In this document: piece after piece, positions 56,063 to 64,000 of the stretch
How positions within the stretch are numbered: position 1 is the stretch's first letter
How the letters are laid out: every line of letters starts with the position of its first letter
Assembly (NCBI RefSeq): GCF_001623875.1
Contig: NZ_LWAE01000003.1
Location: forward strand, 124,001 to 188,000
DNA: 64,000 nucleotides
Source of the DNA: Clostridium magnum DSM 2767
Lineage (GTDB): Bacteria; Bacillota; Clostridia; Clostridiales; Clostridiaceae
Direction of reading: 5' to 3'
Made by a program: the position numbers and the translations under genes
Notes under the pieces: model-generated
The model's input: only the letters and a program-made list of their open reading frames with translations
What the model was told of the DNA's origin: nothing
The model's database searches: none

Positions 56063-58339
56063 TTACTCTAAAATAACTTTACCCTCTTTTAAATTTATTT
56101 TAATGTGATAACCATCCCTAAACTTCTTGTGTAGGTATTGTTCAGCAATTTCATCTTCAATATATCTCTGAATAGCCCTTCTTAAAGGTCTTGCACCGTA
56201 TTTTTCGTCGTATCCAACCTTTAAGACAAAGTCTTTTACTTCTTCGGATACTTCTATGCTCATGCCTTTTTCTTTTACTTCATCCATTACTTCATTAAGC
56301 ATTAATTCAATAATCTTATGAAGTTCTTCTTTAGAAAGGGATGCGAACACAATAATTTCATCAACCCTATTAAGAAACTCTGGTCTAAAGGTTTCCTTTA
56401 ATGCTTCCTTAACACGACTTTCTAATGCATTGTATCCCTCATGAGCAAATCCAATTCCATTAGATTTAAAGTTATTTCCAGCATTAGATGTCATAATAAT
56501 TACAGCATTATCAAAATGCACTGTTCTTCCTTGACTATCGGTAAGTCTTCCATCCTCCAGTATTTGTAATAACATATTAAACACATCTGGATGTGCTTTT
56601 TCAATTTCATCTAACAGTATAACAGAGTACGGTTTTCTTCTTATTTTTTCAGTTAGCTGACCCCCCTGATCATATCCTACATATCCTGGAGGTGCACCTA
56701 TTAATTTTGAAACAGTGTGTTTTTCCATATACTCAGACATATCAAGCCTAATTAATGCTTCTTCACTTCCAAAAAGTTCATTTGAAAGAGCTCTTGCAAG
56801 TTCCGTCTTACCGACACCAGTTGGTCCTACAAAAATAAAGGAGGAAGGCTTTTTCTTTTTTCTAAATCCTAGACGATTTCGTCTTATTGCTCTTGACAGA
56901 GCTGCTATTGCTTCGTGTTGACCAATAACTCTTTTATGCAATCTATCTTCAAGGTTTAGAAGCTTTTCCGTTTCCTCTTCTGTAATTCTTTGCACTGGAA
57001 TTTTTGTCCATGCTTCAATTACGAAGGCAACATCCTCTATTGTCAATTGCTCATCTAAACATTTTTCTTCTATTTTTCTAATTTTATCTTCAATTCTGCA
57101 CTCTTCTACTTTATGTTGTGCAGCCTTTTCGTACTCATCACTTGCAGCATACTCTTCTATTTTTTCTTGTATTTCCTTTAATTCTTCCTTTAAGGCCCTC
57201 AATTCGACAAGTCCTTGATTCTTTAAATTTGCTCTTGAACTAGCTTCATCTATCACATCTATCGCCTTATCTGGTAAAAATCTATCCGTTATATATCTTT
57301 CTGATAATTTTACAGCAGCTTCAATTACCTCATCTGATATTGAAACCTGATGATATAATTCGTAGTATTTTTTTATACCCTTTAGAATCTCTATTGCTTC
57401 GTCTACATTAGGTTCTTCAACTATAACTGGCTGAAATCTTCTTTCTAGCGCAGAGTCTTTTTCAATGTGATTTCTATATTCCTCTAAAGTTGTTGCACCA
57501 ATTACCTGAATTTCACCACGAGCAAGAGCAGGTTTTAAAATATTAGCTGCATTCATCGCTCCTCCCTGTGCTTCTCCTGCGCCTATTATGTTATGAACCT
57601 CATCGATAACTAAAATAATATTCCCACAATCCTTAGCCTCTTCTATAATAGACTTCATTCTTCCTTCAAACTGACCTCTAAACTGTGTTCCTGCCACAAC
57701 TGCAGTCAAATCTAAAAGATATACTTCAGTATCAAATAACTTTGAAGGAACCTGCCTTTCAGCAATTCTGACAGCTAACCCCTCTGCAATTGCCGTTTTC
57801 CCAACTCCAGGTTCACCAATTAAAATAGGATTGTTTTTTGTTCGTCTATTGAGAATTTGAATAACCCTATCTATTTCTCTATGCCTTCCTATAACTTTAT
57901 CTACTTTGTTCCCCTTAGCTTTATCAGTTAAATTTATTCCATAAGTATCTAAATTCTTTCTTTTCTTCTTAAAAAATCCACCTTTAGTTTTCGAGTTTGA
58001 TTTTTCTTCTCCAATTGGAGCTTTTTCTTTATTTTCAGTTTTCTGATGGCTGTTGTCCATATCCTTCGATACTGGAAATGTACCTTTTAGAAAGTCTGAA
58101 AGAGAATTGTTATTCGTATCTTCTATATTTATATCCTGAAGCATATTATTCATTTGTTCAGATAAATTTTCCATATCTTCAGGTGTCATTCCAGCTTGCT
58201 TCATTAATTGTTCTATTATAGGCACTCCCATTTTTTTTGCACAATCTATGCATAAACCAACCATTTCAGTTTTTCCATTTTCAACTTTAGCTGTATATAC
58301 AGTAGCTATATTTTTATTACACACAGAACACAATTGCAT
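56063..58339 (-). CDS. clpE: ATP-dependent Clp protease ATP-binding subunit, ClpE-like
   Basis: I choose ATG 58339 (MQLCSVCNKN) with GGAGATG about 9 bases upstream; a start 5 codons earlier is also open. The protein has about 758 residues. An N-terminal zinc knuckle (CSVC..CIDC, residues 4-35) replaces the ClpC N-domain and defines ClpE. Walker A1 is GEPGVGKTA, Walker B1 LVIDEVH. The middle region has a UVR-like ASDEYEKAAQHKVEE. Walker A2 is GPTGVGKTE, followed by the sensor region and C-terminal domain. The enzyme unfolds proteins for ClpP. No CtsR-type operator was searched for beyond inspection. Confidence 0.9.
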   Translation of the reverse strand: MQLCSVCNKNIATVYTAKVENGKTEMVGLCIDCAKKMGVPIIEQLMKQAGMTPEDMENLSEQMNNMLQDINIEDTNNNSLSDFLKGTFPVSKDMDNSHQKTENKEKAPIGEEKSNSKTKGGFFKKKRKNLDTYGINLTDKAKGNKVDKVIGRHREIDRVIQILNRRTKNNPILIGEPGVGKTAIAEGLAVRIAERQVPSKLFDTEVYLLDLTAVVAGTQFRGQFEGRMKSIIEEAKDCGNIILVIDEVHNIIGAGEAQGGAMNAANILKPALARGEIQVIGATTLEEYRNHIEKDSALERRFQPVIVEEPNVDEAIEILKGIKKYYELYHQVSISDEVIEAAVKLSERYITDRFLPDKAIDVIDEASSRANLKNQGLVELRALKEELKEIQEKIEEYAASDEYEKAAQHKVEECRIEDKIRKIEEKCLDEQLTIEDVAFVIEAWTKIPVQRITEEETEKLLNLEDRLHKRVIGQHEAIAALSRAIRRNRLGFRKKKKPSSFIFVGPTGVGKTELARALSNELFGSEEALIRLDMSEYMEKHTVSKLIGAPPGYVGYDQGGQLTEKIRRKPYSVILLDEIEKAHPDVFNMLLQILEDGRLTDSQGRTVHFDNAVIIMTSNAGNNFKSNGIGFAHEGYNALESRVKEALKETFRPEFLNRVDEIIVFASLSKEELHKIIELMLNEVMDEVKEKGMSIEVSEEVKDFVLKVGYDEKYGARPLRRAIQRYIEDEIAEQYLHKKFRDGYHIKINLKEGKVILE

Positions 58340-58429
58340 ACAAATCATCTCCATACTTTTATAAAGTCAATTTAAATTATCGCATTTACAGTATATCATA
58401 TTTTTGTCTATATTATTAGTCATATTTTA

Positions 58430-59932
58430 TTAGTCTTTCATCTGAAATTGCTCATAGATGTCCTTTATCATTTGTATATTTTCAACAAACACATTAACTA
58501 TATTAGGATCAAATTGTTTTCCTGACCCATCAATGATTATTTCAATAGATTCCTCAAATGTAAATGCTCTTTTATAAGGTCTTTTGCTTGTTAGTGCATC
58601 AAATACATCCGCTACTGCCACAATTCTAGCACTTAGAGGTATCTCTTCACCTTTTTTACCATAGGGGTATCCTGATCCATCCCATTTTTCATGATGTCCT
58701 TCAGCTATTTCAATTCCTAAATTAAAAACACTTCTCCCCTTCTTTTTTAAATTTTCATCTGCCATTTTTAGCACTTTAGCCCCATACACTGCATGAGTCT
58801 TCATGATTTCAAATTCTTCCTGGGATAACTTTCCTGGCTTTAATAATATATCATCCCTAATTGCTACTTTTCCTATGTCATGAAGGGGACTAAATTTTTC
58901 AATATTATTAATATATTCTATATCAATTATATCTTTGAATTCATTTTCTCGGGATAACAGTTCAGCTATTACTTTTGAATAAGTCTTCATCCTATTTAAA
59001 TGATCGCCAGTTTCAAGGTCTCTTTCTTCCGTTAGCATAGCAAGAGCTAAAGTAGAACTTATTATAAGATCATCAATTAGTATATCCTCTTCTAAACTAA
59101 GCATTATGCTATTTGCAAGAGTTTTTAAAAAACTAATATGCTCCTTTTTATACACATTCTTCGCATTACTGGAGAAAAATATTATTCCTACTACCTCTTT
59201 ATCATTCTTTAATGGAAATGTAATAGATGATTTTATCCCCTCTTCTAATAAAATACGATTATATTCTTTTAAAGGCTTTCCCTTGACATATTCCTCAAGA
59301 TCATTTATTATTCTTTCTTCACCAGCTTCTATAATTTTTCCTAAGCTAGTCCCATTAATATGCACTTTAAACCCTAGTAATCTTTCAGACAAATTTTTAT
59401 GATATTTTCCTGAAATTCCATAAGAAGCTTTAATTGATTTTCCATTGTCATCAATCAGTGCAATTCCAATATATGTGTATGGAATATATTCAATAAATGA
59501 ATCAAATATATAATTCAATATATATTTAAAAGGTACATTTCTACTTAGGTTTTCTATCAGTAAAATTAAAGAGTTTAACTTATTAAAAATCCTTTCTACT
59601 TCAAAAAATGCTGGCATTAGCTTATCACTATTTAAATTAGGCGAAATGTCATCTATTAACCCTATTCCTTTCATTCCTTTGTAAAGTTCAATTAGTGGTA
59701 AAAATAATTTTTTATATACATTTACAAGTAATATAATTAAAGATACAAGTATTAAAATAACTAACCCTATTTCAATATAAAATAAATTTCTATATTCTCT
59801 TTCTATATGTAAATTAATAAATACCAACATTAGGATTGCTAAAAGAGCAATAAAAATTAAAATAATAATGGTGGTTATATGCACCTTATAAGCTTGGAAA
59901 TTTGATTTATCTCTTTCACTAGTCTTCAACAA
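58430..59932 (-). CDS. Membrane GAF-HD-GYP signalling protein
   Basis: TTG start at 59932 with TGGAGGTAAAGACTG upstream. The protein has 500 residues. Two membrane helices (about 17-40 and 48-70) are followed by a linker, a GAF domain (about 135-285: YTYIGIALIDDNGKSIKASYG, SSITFPLKNDKEVVGIIFFSS) and an HD-GYP domain (about 300-490: HDIGKVAIRDDILLKPGKL, HHEKWDGSGYPYG, VADVFDAL). It probably links a small-molecule or redox signal to cyclic-dinucleotide breakdown. Confidence 0.9.
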   Translation of the reverse strand: MLKTSERDKSNFQAYKVHITTIIILIFIALLAILMLVFINLHIEREYRNLFYIEIGLVILILVSLIILLVNVYKKLFLPLIELYKGMKGIGLIDDISPNLNSDKLMPAFFEVERIFNKLNSLILLIENLSRNVPFKYILNYIFDSFIEYIPYTYIGIALIDDNGKSIKASYGISGKYHKNLSERLLGFKVHINGTSLGKIIEAGEERIINDLEEYVKGKPLKEYNRILLEEGIKSSITFPLKNDKEVVGIIFFSSNAKNVYKKEHISFLKTLANSIMLSLEEDILIDDLIISSTLALAMLTEERDLETGDHLNRMKTYSKVIAELLSRENEFKDIIDIEYINNIEKFSPLHDIGKVAIRDDILLKPGKLSQEEFEIMKTHAVYGAKVLKMADENLKKKGRSVFNLGIEIAEGHHEKWDGSGYPYGKKGEEIPLSARIVAVADVFDALTSKRPYKRAFTFEESIEIIIDGSGKQFDPNIVNVFVENIQMIKDIYEQFQMKD

Positions 59933-60038
59933 CAGTCTTTACCTCCATATAAAACTTAAGCTATCTTTTTATTATATTACATCTAACTGTATTTCTCCAA
60001 CTATTAATTCTTCATTTTTTACTAGTGTTAAGATTCCT

Positions 60039-60068
60039 GTAATTGCTAATGAATGAAGGAATTACAGT
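60039..60068. terminator. Weak hairpin upstream of the DUF1294 gene
   Basis: CTGTAATT and AATTACAG arms around a 14-base loop in the divergent spacer. Direction and use are uncertain. Confidence 0.4.
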
Positions 60069-60131
60069 ACTATTATAAAATATGTTTTTATAATATAATT
60101 ATAACTATATTATTTAAAAGGAGTTTAACTT

Positions 60132-60392
60132 ATGAAAATATTTTTATATTATGTACTGATTATAAATTTATATGGAGTGTTATTGATGTATTCTGATAAA
60201 AAAAAATCTATAAAAAGCAAATGGAGGGTGCCTGAGTCAAATCTCTTTTTTGTAGCTTCAATATTTGGATCTTTGGGCATATTCTTAGGAATGCATATAT
60301 TTAGACATAAAACAAAACATAAAAAGTTTGTTTTTCTTATACCCTTAATATGTCTTGTTCAAATTTATGTTTTGTTTAAGTTTATTATCTAG
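60132..60392 (+). CDS. DUF1294 family membrane protein
   Basis: This encodes 86 residues with a helix at 3-20, then the DUF1294 core YSDKKKSIKSKWRVPESNLF, FGSLGIFLGMHIFRHKTKH and a final helix. The HKTKHKKF motif is conserved in the family, whose role is unknown. Start ATG after AAAAGGAG. Confidence 0.85.
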   Translation: MKIFLYYVLIINLYGVLLMYSDKKKSIKSKWRVPESNLFFVASIFGSLGIFLGMHIFRHKTKHKKFVFLIPLICLVQIYVLFKFII

Positions 60393-60458
60393 AATTAGTA
60401 TTTTATCTATTTAATTCTACATATTACTTTTAAAATCACTTTACTGTATAATCATACT

Positions 60459-61166
60459 TTAAATAATTGTAACCTTTATAACCTCACTATTTGATGCTAA
60501 AGCTTCAATAATTTCTCCAGTACTTATATACCTTGGCACTAAAATAGAATATAAGCTTCTTCTATACTTAGACTCACAGTCTTCCATCTCATCTTCTAAT
60601 ATAAACTCTATATTTTTAACCTTTATATTTTTACTTTGGAAATAATCTTGAATTTTTTGAACCATAAGCTGCTTGTCTAAATATAAGATTTCAATTTTTA
60701 TAAGATTTAATTTATATAGAAATTTAGACTCAAATTTTTTCAAACTTACAAGTACTACAGCCACAGTAATGGTAGCTAAAATACTCAAAGTATAATATCC
60801 CAACCCTACAGCAAGACCAATACAAGCAACTACCCACAAACTAGCTGCGGTTGTAAGTCCTTTTACTGAACCCTTTTGATGTATTATTGTTCCTGCACCT
60901 AAAAAACCGATGCCACTTACAACCTGTGCTCCTATTCTTCCTATATCCGCCTTAAGTGCACTTGCTAATTCTGGATGAGCTAATATCATATTAACAGTCT
61001 GATCCACGTCATATAGCTGTATCATTGAAATTACAGCTGCACCAACGCATACAAGAATATGAGTTCTAAAACCTGCTGGCCTATTTTGGTATTCTCGTTC
61101 ATATCCTATTAGGCCGCCAACCCCTATTGCTAAAAATAATCTAATTATAACTTCAAGTGTATTCAT
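60459..61166 (-). CDS. MgtC/SapB family protein
   Basis: This encodes 235 residues. Residues 1-140 hold four or five helices with MgtC landmarks GGLIGYEREYQNRPAGFRTHILVC, IGRIGAQVVSGIGFLGAGTI and GLTTAASLWVVACIGLAVG. The soluble C-terminal ACT-like domain spans about 150-235. In other bacteria MgtC affects Mg homeostasis and inhibits ATP synthase during stress. No Mg transporter is adjacent. Start ATG after GGAGTAAC. Confidence 0.92.
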   Translation of the reverse strand: MNTLEVIIRLFLAIGVGGLIGYEREYQNRPAGFRTHILVCVGAAVISMIQLYDVDQTVNMILAHPELASALKADIGRIGAQVVSGIGFLGAGTIIHQKGSVKGLTTAASLWVVACIGLAVGLGYYTLSILATITVAVVLVSLKKFESKFLYKLNLIKIEILYLDKQLMVQKIQDYFQSKNIKVKNIEFILEDEMEDCESKYRRSLYSILVPRYISTGEIIEALASNSEVIKVTII

Positions 61167-61196
61167 TAATGTTACTCCTTTATGTATTTAATTAAA

Positions 61197-61235
61197 GGTA
61201 AAACCACTTTGAAGTTTCTTCAAAATGGTTTTACC
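61197..61235 (-). terminator. Terminator after the flavodoxin-fold reductase
   Basis: GGTAAAACCA and TGGTTTTACC arms with an inner TTTGAA/TTCAAA pair. Confidence 0.82.
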
Positions 61236-61251
61236 TTCAACTTTATTTCAG

Positions 61252-62043
61252 CTACTTACTTTTAGAATTTTCCATACTAGACTTATTACTACTGATATCT
61301 TTGTTTTCTGATTTGCTATTATTTGCCTTATCTTTATCACTATTTTTACTACTATCTTTACTATTTTTACTACTTTCTTTACTATCTTCTTTATTGTCCT
61401 TATTCTCTCCATTTTCCTTTATATCTTTGTTCTGTTCGCCTTCTTCACCAGATTTATTTGTTGAAAGACATTTAGACATAACTAATGGAACTGCCTTTAA
61501 GTATTCGTTTATCATTTCTTTTTCTAAATTTGATGCTGATCCAAAAAACACATGCTTCATTACCTTCATACCACAAAACTTAAATATGCCCTCATCACAA
61601 GTCTGCTTCATAGAATCAAGCATTCCAATTTTGCCATATTCCTCATTTGAAGTTCCCATAGGACTAAACAAAAGCACCATTTTTCCTTTTAATAGCCCCT
61701 CTACACCTCCATCGGCATGTTTATAAGCTATGCCATATGAGAATACCCTATCGATATATCCCTTAAGAATAGCAGGCATTCCAGTCCACCAAACTGGATA
61801 TATGAAAGTAATTAAATCTGCCCACTGTATATAGTTTTGCTCTCTTTTAATCTCTTCTGGTGTTTCACCACCATGCATTCCCTTTAAATCTGAATTCTTT
61901 AATACAGGATTAAATCCTATAGAGTAAAGATCCCTCACTTCAGTTTTATATTCTTTCTCAACAGAAAATTCCTTCGATATAGTTAGTATCTTATTTGAAA
62001 AACTATCTGAACTAGGATGTGCATATACAATTAAATGATTCAT
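61252..62043 (-). CDS. NAD(P)H-dependent flavodoxin-fold reductase with hydrophilic tail
   Basis: This encodes 263 residues. Residues 1-190 form a quinone reductase / MdaB-like flavodoxin fold: VYAHPSSDSFSNKI at the phosphate loop, WADLITFIYPVWWTGMPAILKG and LLFSPMGTSNEEYG. From residue 196 a 65-residue tail is almost wholly Ser, Lys, Asn, Asp and Glu (SSKNSKDSSKNSDKDK). Such tails are unusual for this enzyme group. It has no signal peptide, so it is not secreted by the usual route. Start ATG after GGAGG. Confidence 0.85.
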   Translation of the reverse strand: MNHLIVYAHPSSDSFSNKILTISKEFSVEKEYKTEVRDLYSIGFNPVLKNSDLKGMHGGETPEEIKREQNYIQWADLITFIYPVWWTGMPAILKGYIDRVFSYGIAYKHADGGVEGLLKGKMVLLFSPMGTSNEEYGKIGMLDSMKQTCDEGIFKFCGMKVMKHVFFGSASNLEKEMINEYLKAVPLVMSKCLSTNKSGEEGEQNKDIKENGENKDNKEDSKESSKNSKDSSKNSDKDKANNSKSENKDISSNKSSMENSKSK

Positions 62044-62150
62044 AAAAAAGCCTCCAATTTCTATATTGTAAAACTAAAATACACTTATAACTATTTTTTT
62101 CATATTAAACTTTTTTATGTTTCATTTTTTAAATATTTTTCGTACTAATC

Positions 62151-63707
62151 TTAATCTTTAAACCTTTCTCTAATTTTAAGTATTTCATTCATATTTTCTA
62201 AAAAAATATCTACAAGATTAGGATCAAATTGCTTACCTCTCTCTTCTTTAAACAAAACAAGAATTTTGTCTAAATCCCAAGCTTTTTTGTAAACTCTTTC
62301 ACTTCCGAGGGCATCAAACACATCTGCAATTGCTGTTATACGAGCATATATATGAATTTCTTCTCCTCTCAGTCCCAGCGGATATCCTTTACCATTATAC
62401 TTTTCATGATGTTGATAAGCTATTATAGCACCAGTGCTTATAACTTCTCTTCCTGAGTTTTTTAGTATCTCTTTTCCTGCAGTGGAATGGCTTTTCATTA
62501 TCTCAAATTCTTTATCCGTTAACTTTCCAGGTTTATTCAATATATTGTCCGGAATTGCTAATTTTCCTATATCGTGCATAGCAGAGGCTTTTCTTAGTAT
62601 TTCTGCTTCCTCCTTAGATAATCCACATTTTAACGCAAGAAGATAAGAATATTCTGCAACTCTTTTGACATGATTATTTGTTTCTTTGGATCGAGCTTCC
62701 GCAACTTCCCCCAATGTAAATATAATTTCTCTTTCGGTATTCTCCATTTCCTGCTTTAGATATATATTATCAAAAGCAACTTCAACATTTCTTGAAAAAG
62801 TTTCAATTAGATTTCTATTGAAATCATTCAATACATCTATTCCTTCAACATATATTATATTTTCATATGTATTTTCATTTTTAAAGCATATAACAACTCC
62901 ATCCATTAGGTAAAAAACTCTATTTTTATAATAATTATTAAATATTACATTTATATTTTTTTGCGGCATCACTTCACTAATATTCTTATTTATATATTCA
63001 TCATACTCTTCAGTAGCTGCAATAATAACAAATTCTTGTTCTCTTTTCGTAGCAGCGAAACCAGATATTGAACCATACTCTTCATTTTCACCAATAATAT
63101 GTTGAATATACTTTAGAATTCTATCTGCAAATTTATCTACAGATTGTAATTTAAAAATATTGGAAGATGCCCTAATAAGCCTTTTCAATGATACTTCATT
63201 AGAATAAATGGCAGTTAAATCTCTATAAGCTCTTAAAGATGAAATTACTGTAGTGCATAGTTTTTGAGGAGTAAGTTCTTTTTTTTCTTTATAATCATTT
63301 ATATCATAGTTCATTATAGTCGTTTTCTCTGGAGCTTGTCCTGGATGGCCTGTTCTTAAAATAATTCTAACTATATTATTCTTTAAATCCTGTCTAATAT
63401 ATTCTATTAACTTTAATCCAGCATTTTTTGTCTCCATCACAACATCTAGTAATATGACTGCAACATCAATGCTGTTTCTTAATATTTCTTTTGCTTCTTC
63501 TGCAGAGTAGGCACTTATAAAATTAATTCTTTTATTATCAAATTCTAAATCACATAAAACTAATTTAGTTAAGGAATGAACTTGGTCTTCATCATCTACA
63601 ATTAATACATTCCATTTTTCCTTTTTTTCCTCAAATTCGTCATCTACTTCTGCAAATATTAGTAAATCGTCTTCTTGAAAAAATTGATTGCTTCCCTCTT
63701 CATCCAC
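62151..63707 (-). CDS. Response regulator with DUF3369 and HD-GYP domains
   Basis: GTG start at 63707 after AAAAGGAGGTG. The protein has 518 residues. The receiver domain spans about 30-155 (NVLIVDDEDQVHSLTKLVL, phospho-Asp in VILLDVVM) and the DUF3369 region about 160-320. The HD-GYP domain is at about 330-515 with HDIGKLAIPDNILNKPGKL, HHEKYNGKGYPLG and ADVFDALGS. It likely hydrolyses a cyclic dinucleotide in response to a phosphorylation signal. No histidine kinase is adjacent. Confidence 0.92.
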   Translation of the reverse strand: MDEEGSNQFFQEDDLLIFAEVDDEFEEKKEKWNVLIVDDEDQVHSLTKLVLCDLEFDNKRINFISAYSAEEAKEILRNSIDVAVILLDVVMETKNAGLKLIEYIRQDLKNNIVRIILRTGHPGQAPEKTTIMNYDINDYKEKKELTPQKLCTTVISSLRAYRDLTAIYSNEVSLKRLIRASSNIFKLQSVDKFADRILKYIQHIIGENEEYGSISGFAATKREQEFVIIAATEEYDEYINKNISEVMPQKNINVIFNNYYKNRVFYLMDGVVICFKNENTYENIIYVEGIDVLNDFNRNLIETFSRNVEVAFDNIYLKQEMENTEREIIFTLGEVAEARSKETNNHVKRVAEYSYLLALKCGLSKEEAEILRKASAMHDIGKLAIPDNILNKPGKLTDKEFEIMKSHSTAGKEILKNSGREVISTGAIIAYQHHEKYNGKGYPLGLRGEEIHIYARITAIADVFDALGSERVYKKAWDLDKILVLFKEERGKQFDPNLVDIFLENMNEILKIRERFKD

Positions 63708-63992
63708 TGCCTACACCTCCTTTTAGTAAATTCATTATATATTAAGTATTTAATCTATTATAAATATTAATACTTATCTAATAAATTTAACTAGAATAAT
63801 TATATCAAAGGGATGTGTTTATTTCTATACATTATGACACTATTTATTCTTATCTTGCCTAAGTATGAAAAGTTTGCAGTTAATAGCATTTCATAACTTT
63901 AATAAAATCATTGTTTTTTGTAGAATAAAAGTATAAAATAATAAAAAGTAAGCCATTTTGTCAAAATTTATTTTATATTAAGAGGATAAAAG
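63708..63992. other. AT-rich divergent spacer
   Basis: About 285 bases between the HD-GYP regulator and a gene that starts at the window edge. It should contain both promoters. No operator, RNA or repeat was recognised. Confidence 0.4.
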
Positions 63993-64000
63993 ATGAAAAA
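63993..64000 (+). CDS. Start of a gene cut by the window end
   Basis: ATGAAAAA at the last bases, preceded by AAGAGGATAAA at correct ribosome-site spacing. Only the first two codons are visible, so nothing can be said about the product. Confidence 0.5.

Noticed and set aside
61301..61726. Leu/Ser-rich frame opposite the reductase tail
   Set aside because: It is the complement of the Ser/Lys/Asn codon-rich tail, with no ribosome site and no domain.

Overview
The window looks like chromosomal DNA of a low-GC, strictly anaerobic, spore-forming Clostridium (Clostridiaceae). Supporting signs are very AT-rich intergenic DNA, AGGAGG-type ribosome sites with frequent TTG/GTG starts, a SigI/RsgI pair, CsxC-like and DUF4489 spore-surface proteins, an Fe-hydrogenase-like sensor, corrinoid methyl-transfer genes and a T-box in front of ilvC. 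No rRNA, tRNA, CRISPR array or prophage was seen. I do not assign a species.

Layout. 1-4.7 kb: start of an LCP (LytR-CpsA-Psr) gene, a small CC/Se-motif protein, and two unusual cytoplasmic chemotaxis-type signal proteins, one fused to a ferredoxin/Fe-hydrogenase-like sensor and one to a Rossmann domain. 4.8-14.3 kb: an ABC exporter pair, a VIT-VWA protein, a ZIP metal transporter, a DUF166 protein and RecQ, all on the minus strand. 14.5-15.4 kb: a paired crcB (Fluc) fluoride channel. 15.4-23.9 kb: a decayed corrinoid/methyltransferase region. Here UroD-type methyltransferases, a corrinoid protein, an ArsP_2-like permease, a CobW GTPase and an SsuBC-type transporter are truncated, fused or interrupted, while a RamA-like activator and a double-cubane-cluster protein remain intact and share a near-identical upstream block. 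24-27.9 kb: mnmA, iscS, a HAD phosphatase and a Cys-rich thioredoxin-fold-like protein.

28.2-33.6 kb: an IS110 element with a candidate bridge-RNA region, next to a spore-surface cluster. The cluster holds two CsxC-like proteins and one DUF4489 protein. The second CsxC-like gene carries six near-identical 78-bp repeats and a one-base shift in an A tract. 33.7-37 kb: ilvB and ilvC, with an Ile-type T-box and promoter in front of ilvC. 37.4-42.3 kb: an orphan corrinoid-activation-domain protein, a CheY-like regulator, TerC, PadR, and an ABC/GntR (YtrA-like) operon. 42.4-45.6 kb: the AmmeMemoRadiSam genes and a LysM-CAP protein. 46-64 kb: DUF554, DegV with a striking palindromic operator, AI-2E-family permease, three HD-GYP proteins, MogA/MoaB, a DtxR/MntR-family regulator with a palindrome at its start, SigI/RsgI, a ClpE-like unfoldase, MgtC and a flavodoxin-fold reductase with an odd hydrophilic tail.

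The most distinctive unexplained signal is a three-copy dispersed element (15379-15511, 25184-25341 minus, 38171-38357). Each copy sits just 3' of a gene in the same orientation. All share an outer hairpin, a conserved linker and a long-range helix whose pairs covary between copies, which points to a structured RNA or to the end of a mobile element.
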